A stretch of 64,000 bases of DNA from Limnomonas spitsbergensis. Taxonomy: Eukaryota; Chlorophyta; Chlorophyceae; Chlamydomonadales. Location of the stretch: the NCBI GenBank assembly GCA_037349105.1, contig JAYJMM010000109.1, forward strand, positions 3,738,001 to 3,802,000. The letters run 5' to 3'. Of this stretch, positions 11,001 through 21,478 are shown one piece after another. Each line of letters opens with the position of its first letter. The stretch's first letter is position 1. The notes under the pieces are model-generated. The model searched no databases. It was not told the DNA's origin and saw only the letters and a program-made list of their open reading frames with translations. Position numbers and translations under genes: made by a program.

Positions 11001-14000
11001 GTGTTTCAGCAGAACTAAGGCCTGGGTCCTTGCTGTTAAGACAGGCATGCAAATTCCCTTGCCTTGGCAAGGCAAGCGGGCTGAGGCCGTGATGACAAGG
11101 CAGGCAGGCAGGCAGGCGGGCAGGCGGGCAAGCGGGCGGGCAGGCAGGCAGGAGTTCCACACGCCCATACCCAAGCCCACTCTGTTGCAGACCCAGGCGC
11201 GCCTGTTGAAGTATTCCCTTTTCCCGCTTCCCGCCTCCTTAGGTGACGCAGATGAACACTGCTCAGGAGCGGGCCTGGGCCCTGCGTGACCTGCTGACTG
11301 TCAAACACTCCTTGGCCTGCATCTCTGTGGTGGCCAAGGACAACGGCCGGCTGCTCTGGCAAAATGCGGTTAGCATGGCCACGTTCGGTGAGCAATTATA
11401 ATGGCAAATTAAGGGTCAAGCGCTCAGAACTCAGGGTTTGGTGTGTGCCCTTGATGGCAGAACTCAGGGTTTTGTGAGTGCCCTTGATGGCAGGCCTAGG
11501 GTTTGGTGTGTGCCCTTGATGGCAGGCCTAGGGTTCAACGTCTGAAATTAAGGGTTTGCTGAATTGGTGAGTGCCCCTGATGGCGGTTCTCTGGTGAAGC
11601 GTTTAGGGTTTGAAGGGTGACCATGACTGCTGGCACCTGCCTGCAGAGTTAGGTATGCTCGTCACCATACAGCCCAGTTCATTCTGACTCACTAAGATTT
11701 TACCTCCTTACCCAAGAAAAAAAGCTGCAGCCAATATAGTGAAGCAAAAAGACCATCGAGGGGCCCGTAAGATTAAGCAAGGGGAGGGGGGGGTAGGGAG
11801 GGGAGGGGGGGGTAGGGAGGGGAGGGGGGAGTAGGGAGGGGAGGGGGGGGTAGGGAGGGGAGGGAAGATTTTACGCTAGACCCTGTGAGCCCGAGTCCAG
11901 TACCACTCTCCCCCTGAGGTTCCTGAGCGGATTGGCTGGTGAACATGTGCTGGCGCCGCATCTGGGCAGAGGGGATGATATCCCGACACATGAGCGTGTC
12001 ATCATGTCGCGTGACAATCAAAGGATTTGCATTGGAAGCCACCTGCTCGCATCCCTGACAAAGTGCCGATGGGGCGAGGGTTACAGGCTGACAGTGGCAC
12101 ACAATGGGTGTCTCTATCACGCATCTTTAAGCCTTTCACATGCAATCAAAGCAGGGGTGACAGCACGACCCTTTAAGGCGCCCTATGCAACTCGTTGCGT
12201 GCACTTGTCGTAGGGTGCCACGGCCTCTTGAACTCTGAGATCCTGCACACTTAAGCCGGCCAGCTGGACTGCCCTCAGACCAGTGGAGCGGCAGCCGGGC
12301 AAGTGAGAGATGCCGTCCCTCCGGCTGCAGCCGCGGCCCGGGGTGCCTCAGACGCCGATATTCACGGAGGGAGCATTAACTTCCTGGGACTGCTGCTGGG
12401 AGGGGAGGATCAGGTGAGGGAGTTCAAACTTCCATACTCATAATGGAATTGTGGCGTAAGGAAAGTGTGATTGAGGTGATGGATGAGGCGAGGAGCAGGG
12501 TGGTGGATATTTGCAGGTGATGCTGTGCTCATTCTTCAGGGCCGGAGGGTACTTTTTGAATGTAAAGGTGTGACTCAGGGTTTGAGAGTTGGGGTGTGAC
12601 GAAATATTTGAGTGGTGAGACAGGTTTGACCTCCTCCAGGTTGTTTGTTACAAACACTGCTCCACGTGACCGCCCATTTTCACCTTGGGCAGTGGGGCTG
12701 CAGCCAGAACAGCCCTGGATTTGAAGCTGAACTCTGCCCAACAATGTCCTCCCCCCCCGTGAACCCACTTCCCATCCTTGTGTGGCAGGCTGGCTTTCTG
12801 GACAAGCTTCTCTCTTCGCTCGAAGGCGTGGGCACGTACCGCACTCATGTGGGCAGCCACTCCTAGGAGGGGGGCGCAGAAAGGGTAGATACATCCCTGT
12901 CAGGACTGAAGATCGAATGCATCAAGAAAAAGGATCACCCGGTGTGTGTGGTCCATGGCAACATTGGAATATGAGGGTCGTGCACCTGTTGAGTGTGTGT
13001 CCAAGCAAACATGATGCTGCTTGAGACAAAAGCGTGCAGGCCCAGAGGTGCACGCTTTTGTTTGCTCATAGAGCTGATTCTCTACAAGAGGCGTTTGCTT
13101 GCTTGTGCCTCTGCCGCTCATCCAAAGCTGGGACGTCAACTCAGCTCCTGCCTCTTGTGCAGGTGGAGGTCCTGCACCCGGCGCTGCGCCCACTCTTTTG
13201 CTGCGCCCACTCTTTTGCTGTGTCCACTTTTTTGCAGGTGGATGTCCTAAATCCGGCGTTGCACTCACTCTTTTGCTGCACCCACTCTTTTGCTGCACTC
13301 ACTTTTTTGCAGGTGGAGGTCCTGCATCCGGCGCTGCGCTCACTCCTGGGATTGAGGGCCGGCGAGGAGGCACACCATGACGTCTTGGTGAGCAGCTGTC
13401 GTGAACAAAAAATAATCCATGGAGGGGAGCGGGAAGGACGGAATGAGGCCTTGGACAGGAGAGTTGGTTTGGAAGCACTCGGAGGTGAAGGAGTTGTGCA
13501 GGCCTGTAAAGTTCATCGGTCCTCCTACACCTTCATCAAATACGTTTCATCGAAAGCTTCCCGCAGTACAAATGGACTGATGTACTGAGTAGGTGATTAA
13601 GCGCATCTGTTTGCACACTGTTGGTAGTATCTGAAAACGATAAAGATCTATTTCGGTACAGCTGCGGTGAATTCCTTGAGCCTGAGGGAGCGGTAATCTT
13701 CTAGGGCCCATGCAGCATGTGGGCACCATGTGATGCCCTATGCTGGTAATTTGATATGTCCATGCCATGGGTGTTAATGGAGCTAGATGCACTGCACACC
13801 CATCGTCACTTGACGCCTCCCTCCCTGCATGTGTCGCTGCAGGTGTCTGAGTCTCAGGACCCTGTCACCCTGCAAGGGGTCTTCACAATTGCCCAGGTGA
13901 GCCATCCCTAAAGTATCGAGGCAGGGATTGGTGGACCATCCTTACCTTTGAAGAGAGGTAACGGTATTGGTGAACTATTTGTGTCATGCATCAAAGGAGG

Positions 14001-17000
14001 AGTGGGTGAGCCATTTGTCTGGTGTCAAGGGAGGGGCTGGTGAGCCATGTCTCCTCTGTCAAGCAAGGGGGGGGGGTGAGGCAGGCCAGAAAGTTAGTAA
14101 ACGCGGCGGCGGCGGCGGCGGGCGCAGCGGTGGACGGCAGCGACGACATAGAGCTGCAGGACCTGATCGGGGAGGGATCGGTGGGTGAGGGGCTGACAGT
14201 AATAGTACACAAGTACTGTACCCATGATTTGCATATTAAAACAAACAAAAACCAAATTTAGCGCATTGGGCGCTGTGTTTGTTACTGTGAGTGTGTCATA
14301 AGTGGGTCAGACCTCAGTTTGGCTGCCGGGTGTCGCGGGTGTCGCTCTTTTGTTTGTTGGGTGATGGAGGAACACTTGTGATGTCCGGAGGGATGTCACT
14401 TTTGCCTAAAACCTGTTGAAATTGTCAAACAGTCCTGGCCTACTGCCAGATGCTGGTGATCCTGTGTGCATCCTCCCTAACCAAGCTTAGAGTTTGGTGT
14501 TCCCCTCAGCAGCATGCTCCCACCCGGCTGCTGTCCTGTTCCAATGCAATGCCTCCCCACCCTTACGACTCGCCTGCCCCCGCTGCCGCCCCTTGTGGAG
14601 CAGTATGGCAAGGTGTATCGCGGCTGCTGGAGCGATGAGACCGTGGCTGTCAAGTTCATGGTCATGCCCATCAACATGAGCGGCCGCGAGAAGCGCGAGC
14701 GCATGGCCATTGTAGAGGCTGCCATCAGCAGCTCGCTGTCGCACCCTAACATTGTCAAGATGTACACTTACAGCCTGAAGCGAGTGCGGGGCGGCAGGGT
14801 CCCTGAGGCCAGCAGGATGGCGGGGTCCCTGAGGCCAGCTGCTTGTCAAAGGGGAGGTTGTCCAACGACAGTCCCGTGGTGCTCTGTGCTAGGCAGGCCT
14901 CAGATCACAAAAAACAGTGCAGGGTCAACCACTTTTGAGGTGCGTGGGTGGGTAGGCGGTACAGCTTCGATGATTTCTCTGTCCATCAAGGACTCAGTGT
15001 CTAAAGCTCTTTGGAAGGAACCTAATGGGAGGATGCATAATGGATACATAAGCGGCAACGGTAGGAGTTGAGTGTGCAATCTCCGTCAGTGTCTCTCAAT
15101 TTGCTTGTTTCTGTTGTTGCTTGACTGGGCTTTCTATGTGACTCAGTGCGCATGATCATCCAAGCAGGGGCAGGTGTACGTCACATGCTTTCACCTCCCT
15201 CGCCTCCTCCCTCGGGTCCGCGAGCAGGTCCAGATTGTGCAAGAGCTGTGCGACCACGGCAGCCTGCGCAGCTGCCTGGACCGGCGCGCCTTCCAGCTCA
15301 AGGACGGCGAGGTCAACTACGCTGCAGTGCTGGAGACAGCGCTGGACATAGCGCGCAGCATGGGCCACTTGCACGCCTCGAACATTGTGCACTCGGACCT
15401 CAAGGTGGGAGAATCGGGGCCAAGCAGACAAGATTGCCCATGGCCTGCTTGGGGTAAAAAGACCATGCAGGCCCCCCCCCCCAGGAATCACTGCCCGACA
15501 CACATGCTACTATGCTCTCTGCCTGCCCACCTCCTTCCTGCCTGCCTCGACATTCAGGGTGCGTCTGGCCTGCCTACTTGCCTGCCTTTGCTTGCCCCGG
15601 CCTGCATGCCTGTCTCCCGACCTGCCTGGAGTGCCTGCCACACTTTTACACGACCTCTCATTTCTCTGTCAGCCACCCCACCACTGCCTGCTTGGCGGCC
15701 TGGGCATTTCCCGTTAAGCTCCCTCCCAACACTGGCGGCTCAGAGCATACAGACCTCACCGGTACCTGCTCCAAGGTGCCGTTACCAGGCTTATATTTAG
15801 TGCACGTGAATGCCGCATGCTGCCCTTAGGCTAAAACAATTACATTATTCATATGCGGTGCGCCTGAACGCTGCCTGCTCCCAGCCCAGTTGCCTGCAGC
15901 CCGGCCAGACCACCAGAGCACCTGTCATTCATGGCAGGAAACAAAGAGACGGTACTTATATTCCAGCCAGCATGGAAATCATCGACTACGTCTCACACTC
16001 ACACACACACACATCCCGGTGAACCTCATCGCCTTGGTCCCTGTTGCCCCCAAACAGGCACGCAACGTGCTGCTTCAAACCCAGCCGAGTGGCAGCGGCG
16101 TCCTTGGCAGCCGGGGCCTGGTGGCCAAGACTGCGGACTTTAGCCTGTCGGTGAAGATGAGCCAGGCAGAGACGCGTGTGAGCAACATGTTCCAGGGCAC
16201 TGTGACGCACATGTCCCAGGAGACGCTGCTGGACGGGCAGCAGAGCACGGTGGCGGACGTGTGAGTGGCTGATTGCCCTGGACCGCTCAGTCCACATTGG
16301 TTTACGAACTCCTAAAACGGTTGGGAAAACATCGTTTGTGCGTCTGCTGTTCTGTTATGAAGTGCCTTGGTAGGCCCAAGTCTCTTTTCTGGTGTAGGCG
16401 TGGTTTTGCTACAGTAAAGGATATTGAACCAGCCAGGGACGCTTTGATGCAATAAAGCCTCCCTCCTCGCCCCTTGACTCCTCCTCGCACCCTGTGCTGG
16501 TGCAGCTACGCTTTCGGCATCACGCTTTGGGAGCTCTACACCGGCGGACACCCCTTTGAAAGCATCCCCGCTGCCATGCTGGGCCACCAGGTGGGCCTCT
16601 GCCACCCGTGGCACCTGGCAGGTTGTCAGCAGCAGGGGTGTGTCTTGACCAGGCTCATCATGCCCGTCCGCCTAGCCAGTGGGGATCCGGACCTAGACCT
16701 CGGACTCTCGAGGCCCGCCTAGTCAGCCTCGAAGCCCGCCTAGTCAGCACACGTTTGGCTCCTTCAGCTGGGCTGGCTGGGAGTGGAGGCTCTGATGTGT
16801 TGCTCCACGATGCTCGGCGAATAAGGGTTCAGGATTTGGGGTGTAGCACGTCCCTCCATCAAAAAAGGGTTAAGGGTTCAGGACCTAGAGTTCAGAAATC
16901 TGCATGTCCCTCCATCTTGCTCCTTTGTGTGTGGCTGTGCATCACCATCAGGTTGTTTCACTTGTTTTTTCTCGCTCCTATCCCAGATGACAGGGTCGGT

Positions 17001-19014
17001 GTGCTGTCTGTCTGCTGCGGGTGTCGCAGGTGGTGTGGGAGCATGCGGGCCCTGAGTTCCCGAGCAGCACTCCATGCTCTTATCAAGTCCTGGTCGAGCT
17101 ATGCTGGCAGACCGCACCCGCATCACGGTATGGGGCATGTAGGCATGACCAGTTGGCCATCACATGAGTGTTAGTCTGATAGAGGTGTGGACACGGGTGG
17201 ATGTGTCAATAGAGAGGGACGATTTGTGTTCCTCTTGGATGATGGTCATTGGATGATGGTCCTCACGTTGATGTGCTCTTGCTTTGGGGTCATACCTTTC
17301 CTGTGACTGGAGGGTGCCTGAGGGGCTTGCTTGACCTAAGCTTTGCCTCCCTGGGCCAAGTGCGTCAGGCGCTTGTCCACTCCTGCTGCTGCTCATGTAC
17401 TGCTCTGCGTATCTAGGGAGCATCCAGGCGGTCTGGGGCCGTTTCTTTCAACCTCTGCACTGGACGCCTCTGTCCTGTGGCATCCCGCTGTTGTTCACTG
17501 TCTGGCTCGGTGTGTGTGCTTAAGTGTTTATTTTAGCGCACCTCAGCTACAATTCAGCTACATCACGGCGTACGGCCATGGGGGCCAGGGGCAGCAAGTC
17601 CTGCTATCCGGGCCACTGGCCATACATCAGTCAAGATTTTGTCACCATTGGCCCAGTTGTGGCCGCCCGGCGGCCCCCTACAGGTGGTCTGGTGCCCATT
17701 TAAAAAAAAACTGGTGTGCTTGCTGCAGGCCCTCGTTCAAGGAGACTGAAGGCATCCTTGTGGACATGTGCAAGACAGAGGGGGCCTGTGCTGTCCCCGT
17801 GAGTCAGGCAGTGCTGGGTGGCGGGATGAGTGTGTTGAATGGGGTATGAGACTAAAACGGTGGCTGGAGGGGTGAGTTTATCGGGGGGGGGGTGACTTAA
17901 AGCGGGCAGGAGAGATGTGTGAAAAGGGGTGTGAGACCCACATGGCTCTTTGGTTAGTGCCGAGTTAAGCCGGCTGTTCTCTTTTAGAGATATTGGATTG
18001 TGCCCTCAGGGCATCTTGCCCCAACACACACCTCGCTTATGGCTCGAGGTAGTTGCTGGTGCTACCGTATACTGATATGAGAAAGCATCTAGCAAAAATG
18101 ATATTTGTGATAGCCTTCGCTTGGCCATTACACCTTGGCGAATGCCGACCCAGCAGTTGCCAAGGCCGCGTGCGCTAGTACACGTCCCGACATTGCTAGG
18201 GATTGAAGCTGTGACATGTTTCGAAAAGCCAATGGGCTGATGATTTGGCAAGCATGTAGCCTATCCAGGCAGCAGCGCCCTGGCTTGGGCTCCGATAATT
18301 TAGCTCCATCACGGCCTTCGGCTGAGGACGTTTGATGCAGCAGGATCCGTTGCCTGGGCGACTGGCGGGAGTTCGGTCGGTCAAGGTTTGGTCCCCATGG
18401 GCCTAATGGTGGCTGCCCATCGGTTCTGTTCAGGAGACCTTATCCCATGTCACACAAGCACTGCTGTTCCCCTCCCCACTGATGGCTGTCCTCTCCTGCC
18501 GCAGGTGCACAAGAGCCCCGTGACGCGCGGGGAGCGACTGAAGGGCCTTGGCAGCTGTGACATGCTGGTCGAGAGCATGAGCGAGATGGAGGAGCACAAG
18601 CCACTTGTCCAGAAGAGCGTGCAGGCGCCGTCCACGCGGGCGGAGTCCTGTGCTCCCATTAGCGGGGAGCAGCACAACGAGGAGTTGCTCCTAGAGGCAG
18701 CTTTTGCGGGCTTTTCAAGACAGGCAGAGTCTCCAGGGATGATCATCCCCCTTGATGAGGCTGAGCCGGTGCTACCTGGCCAGCTGGGTGCAGCGAAAGT
18801 GGATGGAGGCCGAGTTTTTCGGCGGGGGTCCAGCTTAGCGAGGTCTCCTGCTGCCCCCTCTAGGCTGCACCGTAGCCCCTCTGTAGGCATGCCGCCGTCA
18901 CAGGCGCTACAGGCCGCTAGGCCGTGGATCCTGGACACCAACGCGGGTCTGTCCAAGTGGCTGATTTCGCTGATCAAAGGGGCCGGGACGCCGTCTGGAA
19001 GAGGAGGGGGCTGA
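8043..19014 (+). CDS. PAS-domain tyrosine-kinase-like protein kinase (832 aa, 17 exons)
   Basis: Predicted Ser/Thr kinase of the TKL type expanded in volvocalean algae. Exons: 8043-8182, 8516-8750, 9150-9272, 9960-10124, 11243-11387, 12331-12413, 12789-12848, 13313-13387, 13843-13896, 14085-14180, 14604-14783, 15228-15404, 16058-16260, 16506-16590, 17030-17127, 17729-17798, 18505-19014; the sum is divisible by three. Residues 1-35 form a coiled coil with Cys every seven residues. A PAS-like domain (about 230-360) holds HSLACISVV and GRLLWQNAVS. The kinase domain (about 385-660) has GEGSYGKVYRG, VAVK, HPNIV, HSDLKARNVLL, ADFSLS, THMSQE, DVYAFGITLWELYTGGHPF, CWQTAP and RPSFKE. HRD is HSD and DFG is DFS. 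A poly-Ala run precedes the P-loop. The C-terminal 170 residues are Ser/Arg-rich and unassigned. The end of exon 11 is the least certain boundary. Confidence 0.88.
9766..9810. repeat. Interstitial telomere-like repeat in kinase intron
   Basis: About six tandem units of CCCTAAA and CCCTTAA (TTTAGGG type on the other strand) in the intron before exon 4 of the kinase gene. Too short for a chromosome end; coding sequence continues on both sides. Confidence 0.8.
10096..10895 (+). repeat. 55-bp tandem array containing about 14 copies of an exon end and its 5' splice site
   Basis: Begins inside kinase exon 4. Unit starts are near 10096, 10151, 10206, 10261, 10316, 10380, 10445, 10500, 10555, 10610, 10675, 10730, 10791 and 10852; longer units carry a 9-10 bp internal duplication. 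Every unit contains the exon's last bases (CACTGGGG...CTGAACCAG) followed by GTGGGGCTGAGGG and a telomere-like GGGTTTAGGGTTCAGGG. Only the first copy is in the reading frame established upstream, so 10124/10125 is taken as the real donor. Confidence 0.95.
11098..11150. repeat. 4-bp microsatellite (GCAG/GCGG) in kinase intron
   Basis: About 12 tetranucleotide units mixing GGCA and GGCG, about 95 nt upstream of exon 5. Confidence 0.9.
11405..11625. repeat. Degenerate ~42-bp tandem repeat next to a kinase 5' splice site
   Basis: Four to five imperfect copies carrying AGGGTTTGGTGTGTGCCC followed by TTGATGGCAG, starting within about 20-40 nt of the exon-5 donor at 11387/11388. Copies decay towards 11625. 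Confidence 0.75.
11774..11866. repeat. G-rich ~21-bp tandem repeat in kinase intron
   Basis: Four copies of a GGTAGGGAGGGGAGGGGG-type unit. The runs of three or more G could form G-quadruplexes on the non-template strand. Intronic. Confidence 0.9.
13163..13350 (+). repeat. Exact 75-bp triplication of a 3' splice site plus exon start (kinase exon 8)
   Basis: The acceptor context TTTTGCAG followed by GTGGAGGTCCTGCA-type exon sequence occurs at 13163, 13238 and 13313, exactly 75 bp apart. Between copies the sequence stays open in the exon-8 frame: use of the first or second acceptor would add 50 or 25 residues (repeats beginning VEVLHPALRPLF and VDVLNPALHSLF). The third copy continues into RSLLGLRAGEEAHHDV and fits the PAS domain best, so it is taken as the default acceptor. 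Confidence 0.92.
17543..17710 (+). mobile_element. SINE-like dispersed repeat, copy B, with A-tail
   Basis: Begins CTACAATTCAGCTACATCAC and continues GGCGTACGGCCATGG. The right half has GGCCGCCCGGCGGCCCCCTA and GGTGGTCTGGTGCCC, and ends in an A run at 17701-17709. It abuts kinase exon 16 (starts 17729), so it forms the end of that intron. Confidence 0.65.
18296..18430 (+). mobile_element. SINE-like dispersed repeat, copy C
   Basis: Divergent copy: AATTTAGCTCCATCACGGCC at the left, GGTCAAGGTTTGGTCCCCAT in the right half, then a degenerate GGCTGCCCATCGG. It lies in the last kinase intron, about 75 nt before exon 17. Confidence 0.55.
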
Positions 19015-21478
19015 GACCGTTGGGAGCACCTGTGAGTATACGGATGACTCTCTTCTTGACCGCAGATACTGAGTGGGATGGCGGCCTGGGGATGAGGGCG
19101 GGCCTGCGGTAGGTCCAGGGGCATGTTTGTAAGTTGCCCATAATAAGCAGACACTCCGTGGCTTATATTTTCTGTTCGGAAGCTGTTTTGTACATGGATT
19201 GCAGCGTCACTCCATCTTGTTAGGTTAAGGTATTGGTCATATCACTAGATATTAATGCACGTTTTTGAATTTTCGGGCACTAGCCCACTGCAGCCAACAT
19301 CAATCATTACGAGCTTTCTATTTCGTGACATGCGGTACACTCCCATAAAAGTGCCTTCATCTATTCAGGCTGTCGGTAGGCAGTGGTTTGATCAGATTTT
19401 GCCGGTTTTATTGCCTAGACTGACAGTGTTGTTTATTCCCAGTGATGGCATTCTCCATGCTTTACTAACTTATGGTTCCATCCAGACCCAAAGGTTGAGA
19501 GATCAACCCGCCACACGATCTTCTCCCTCTCCCTGTCTAGATCGCCGGTATCCATGTTCCTGCCCCCTCACATAGGAACGTAGCACCATGGTCCTGGCTG
19601 TGCATGGTAGCTGGTATTGAGCTTGATCATTCCCTACCAGCCCCACGCGGCCTAGCGTTTAGCAGGTATGCACCGTTCTTATCTGATGGTTTCAAGCAGC
19701 ATGTCATGTTTGAAAGCCAAGTCCGGGGCAGCAAGGAAATCTCCTTCCACCATCACATAAATAGATCAGCCTTTCTTTGTTCTGGCGCTCATTTGGGGAT
19801 GAGCTGAATACCGGTATTGATGTGGATAGGTGTTTGATGGTCAGGGTTGTGAATGCTGCAATATAAATGGCAGGGAGGATGAGATGCATATGGCTTGCTG
19901 TTCTTTTTAGCACTGGCTTGTTTTTATATTCACAATTAATATACCAGTGTTGAGTCAACTTGACGTTCTATGAGGTCGTTCTTCTGACCACGATATTAAG
20001 TTGTATTAATAAATCTTGGGGAATTAGCTGTGCGGAGATAGCCGCCAGGTTTTTTTGGAGAGTTGTTATCTCCCGTTCAAAGTTTATGATGAAATGTCCA
20101 CGTGCATTATCTCCCGGTTACAGAGCATAAACGGTCATCCATTCAAGGATCTAGTTATGAAAGTGTTTAACTATAAGAACATGCATGCCATAACATCAAA
20201 TTCCCATACCAAGACATTTGTTCCAAACTTGCTGTTCTGATTGACGTCATAATGTTTGATGATAGGTGTGCACAAGGGATTTTGTGTGCACCGGTAGGTA
20301 TGTTTTCATGCGAGACACGAGCAGTCGTCAAGATGTTGGTGCTTTAAAGGATAGTTTGCACGCTAAATTCAAGTCTCTGTAGTCCCTGACTGTTCATTGA
20401 AGTTCACTGTCCTGTTCCACTGCGGTTTTGTATTGTTATTTTGGTGCCCTGGACCAAGGTTGTTTCCTCTGTACTTCAAGTGAGTGTTTGCATGGTGTTT
20501 ATTGCCACAGGCTCCATGCACCTGATGGTGTCCTGTGGTTTGTTTATGAAATGAAAAACTGACTCGTCTATGCCGTCTTCCGCTTTGGGAGTTTTCTGTA
20601 GATTCCTGAGGGCCTTATCACCTCATGCCACCTTACCTCGTGATAAGAAGCTTGTTGACAGTTCAAGGGGTGTATGCAACTGGCTGTTTTGCTTTATATG
20701 TTTTAGGTCCCAAATTGGTCTCTGGGCAGTAGTCCTATGAACCTGCTAGTGCCCTGAGGTAGATCACAGGGTATTTAATAACTTACATGTTTTCTGTTAC
20801 AGTCTGGGAAATAAAGAGATGGTAGGCTGTACAAGTACTAGCACGGCTTATGTGTCTCATTCCGAGGTGCGATCTGACGGGTGCTGGCCCTACAGAGCTC
20901 ATCGAGTGACATTCATTTCCCGTTACACTGCTGGGAGGTTGATATGCACGGGAGCATGATCCATACCAGTATGTGGCCCTAGTAGGGGTCCTGGTCCTGG
21001 TACCACACTCAGTACAAAATGTGCATTTTCATTACTGATTTACCGGTAGTGCAATTTTTGCAAACGGCTGTTCCTGGCTACATGGCTGATGGGGTTAGTG
21101 AGCTGTGGGGCAGGAGCAACACTAGCGGGCTACGGGTGATAGTTACAGCATGTGCAGTGTTTCACCACCCTCATGTTTCACATCGATGTGGGCGACCTTA
21201 GAAATACGAGTTTTTACGACGAGGCGGATCATCGACCCTGTACCTACATTTTTTTCCCGCTGCGTCTCAGTTGCTGCGTCACTAGCCTCAGAGGCAGCTC
21301 AAAATAAGAGCTAGTTGGCGAAAGTCAAAACAAGACCCGCGTGAGACCACATTTCACGGCACCTTAGGTAGAGCTGGTGCACGCAGCTCGTGCCCCAAAA
21401 ATCTGCGGGTGAACAGCCGCATAGGTTTATTTAATTATATTTATTTGTTCTGAAGGGTGGACGTCACTGAACCGAGTC
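19015..21478. other. Intergenic region between kinase and metalloprotease genes
   Basis: Kinase 3' UTR followed by non-coding DNA. It contains TACCGGTA at 19809 and 21041, and a roughly 80-bp stretch (19590-19670) resembling 49925-49990 (shared GGCTGTGCATGG and a nearby TACCAGC). No reading frame shows recognisable protein similarity. The protease promoter must lie in its right part. Confidence 0.6.
19128..19132 (+). terminator. TGTAA polyadenylation signal, kinase gene
   Basis: TGTAA, the canonical chlorophycean poly(A) motif, lies 114 nt after the kinase stop codon. Short motif, assigned by position only. Confidence 0.5.
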
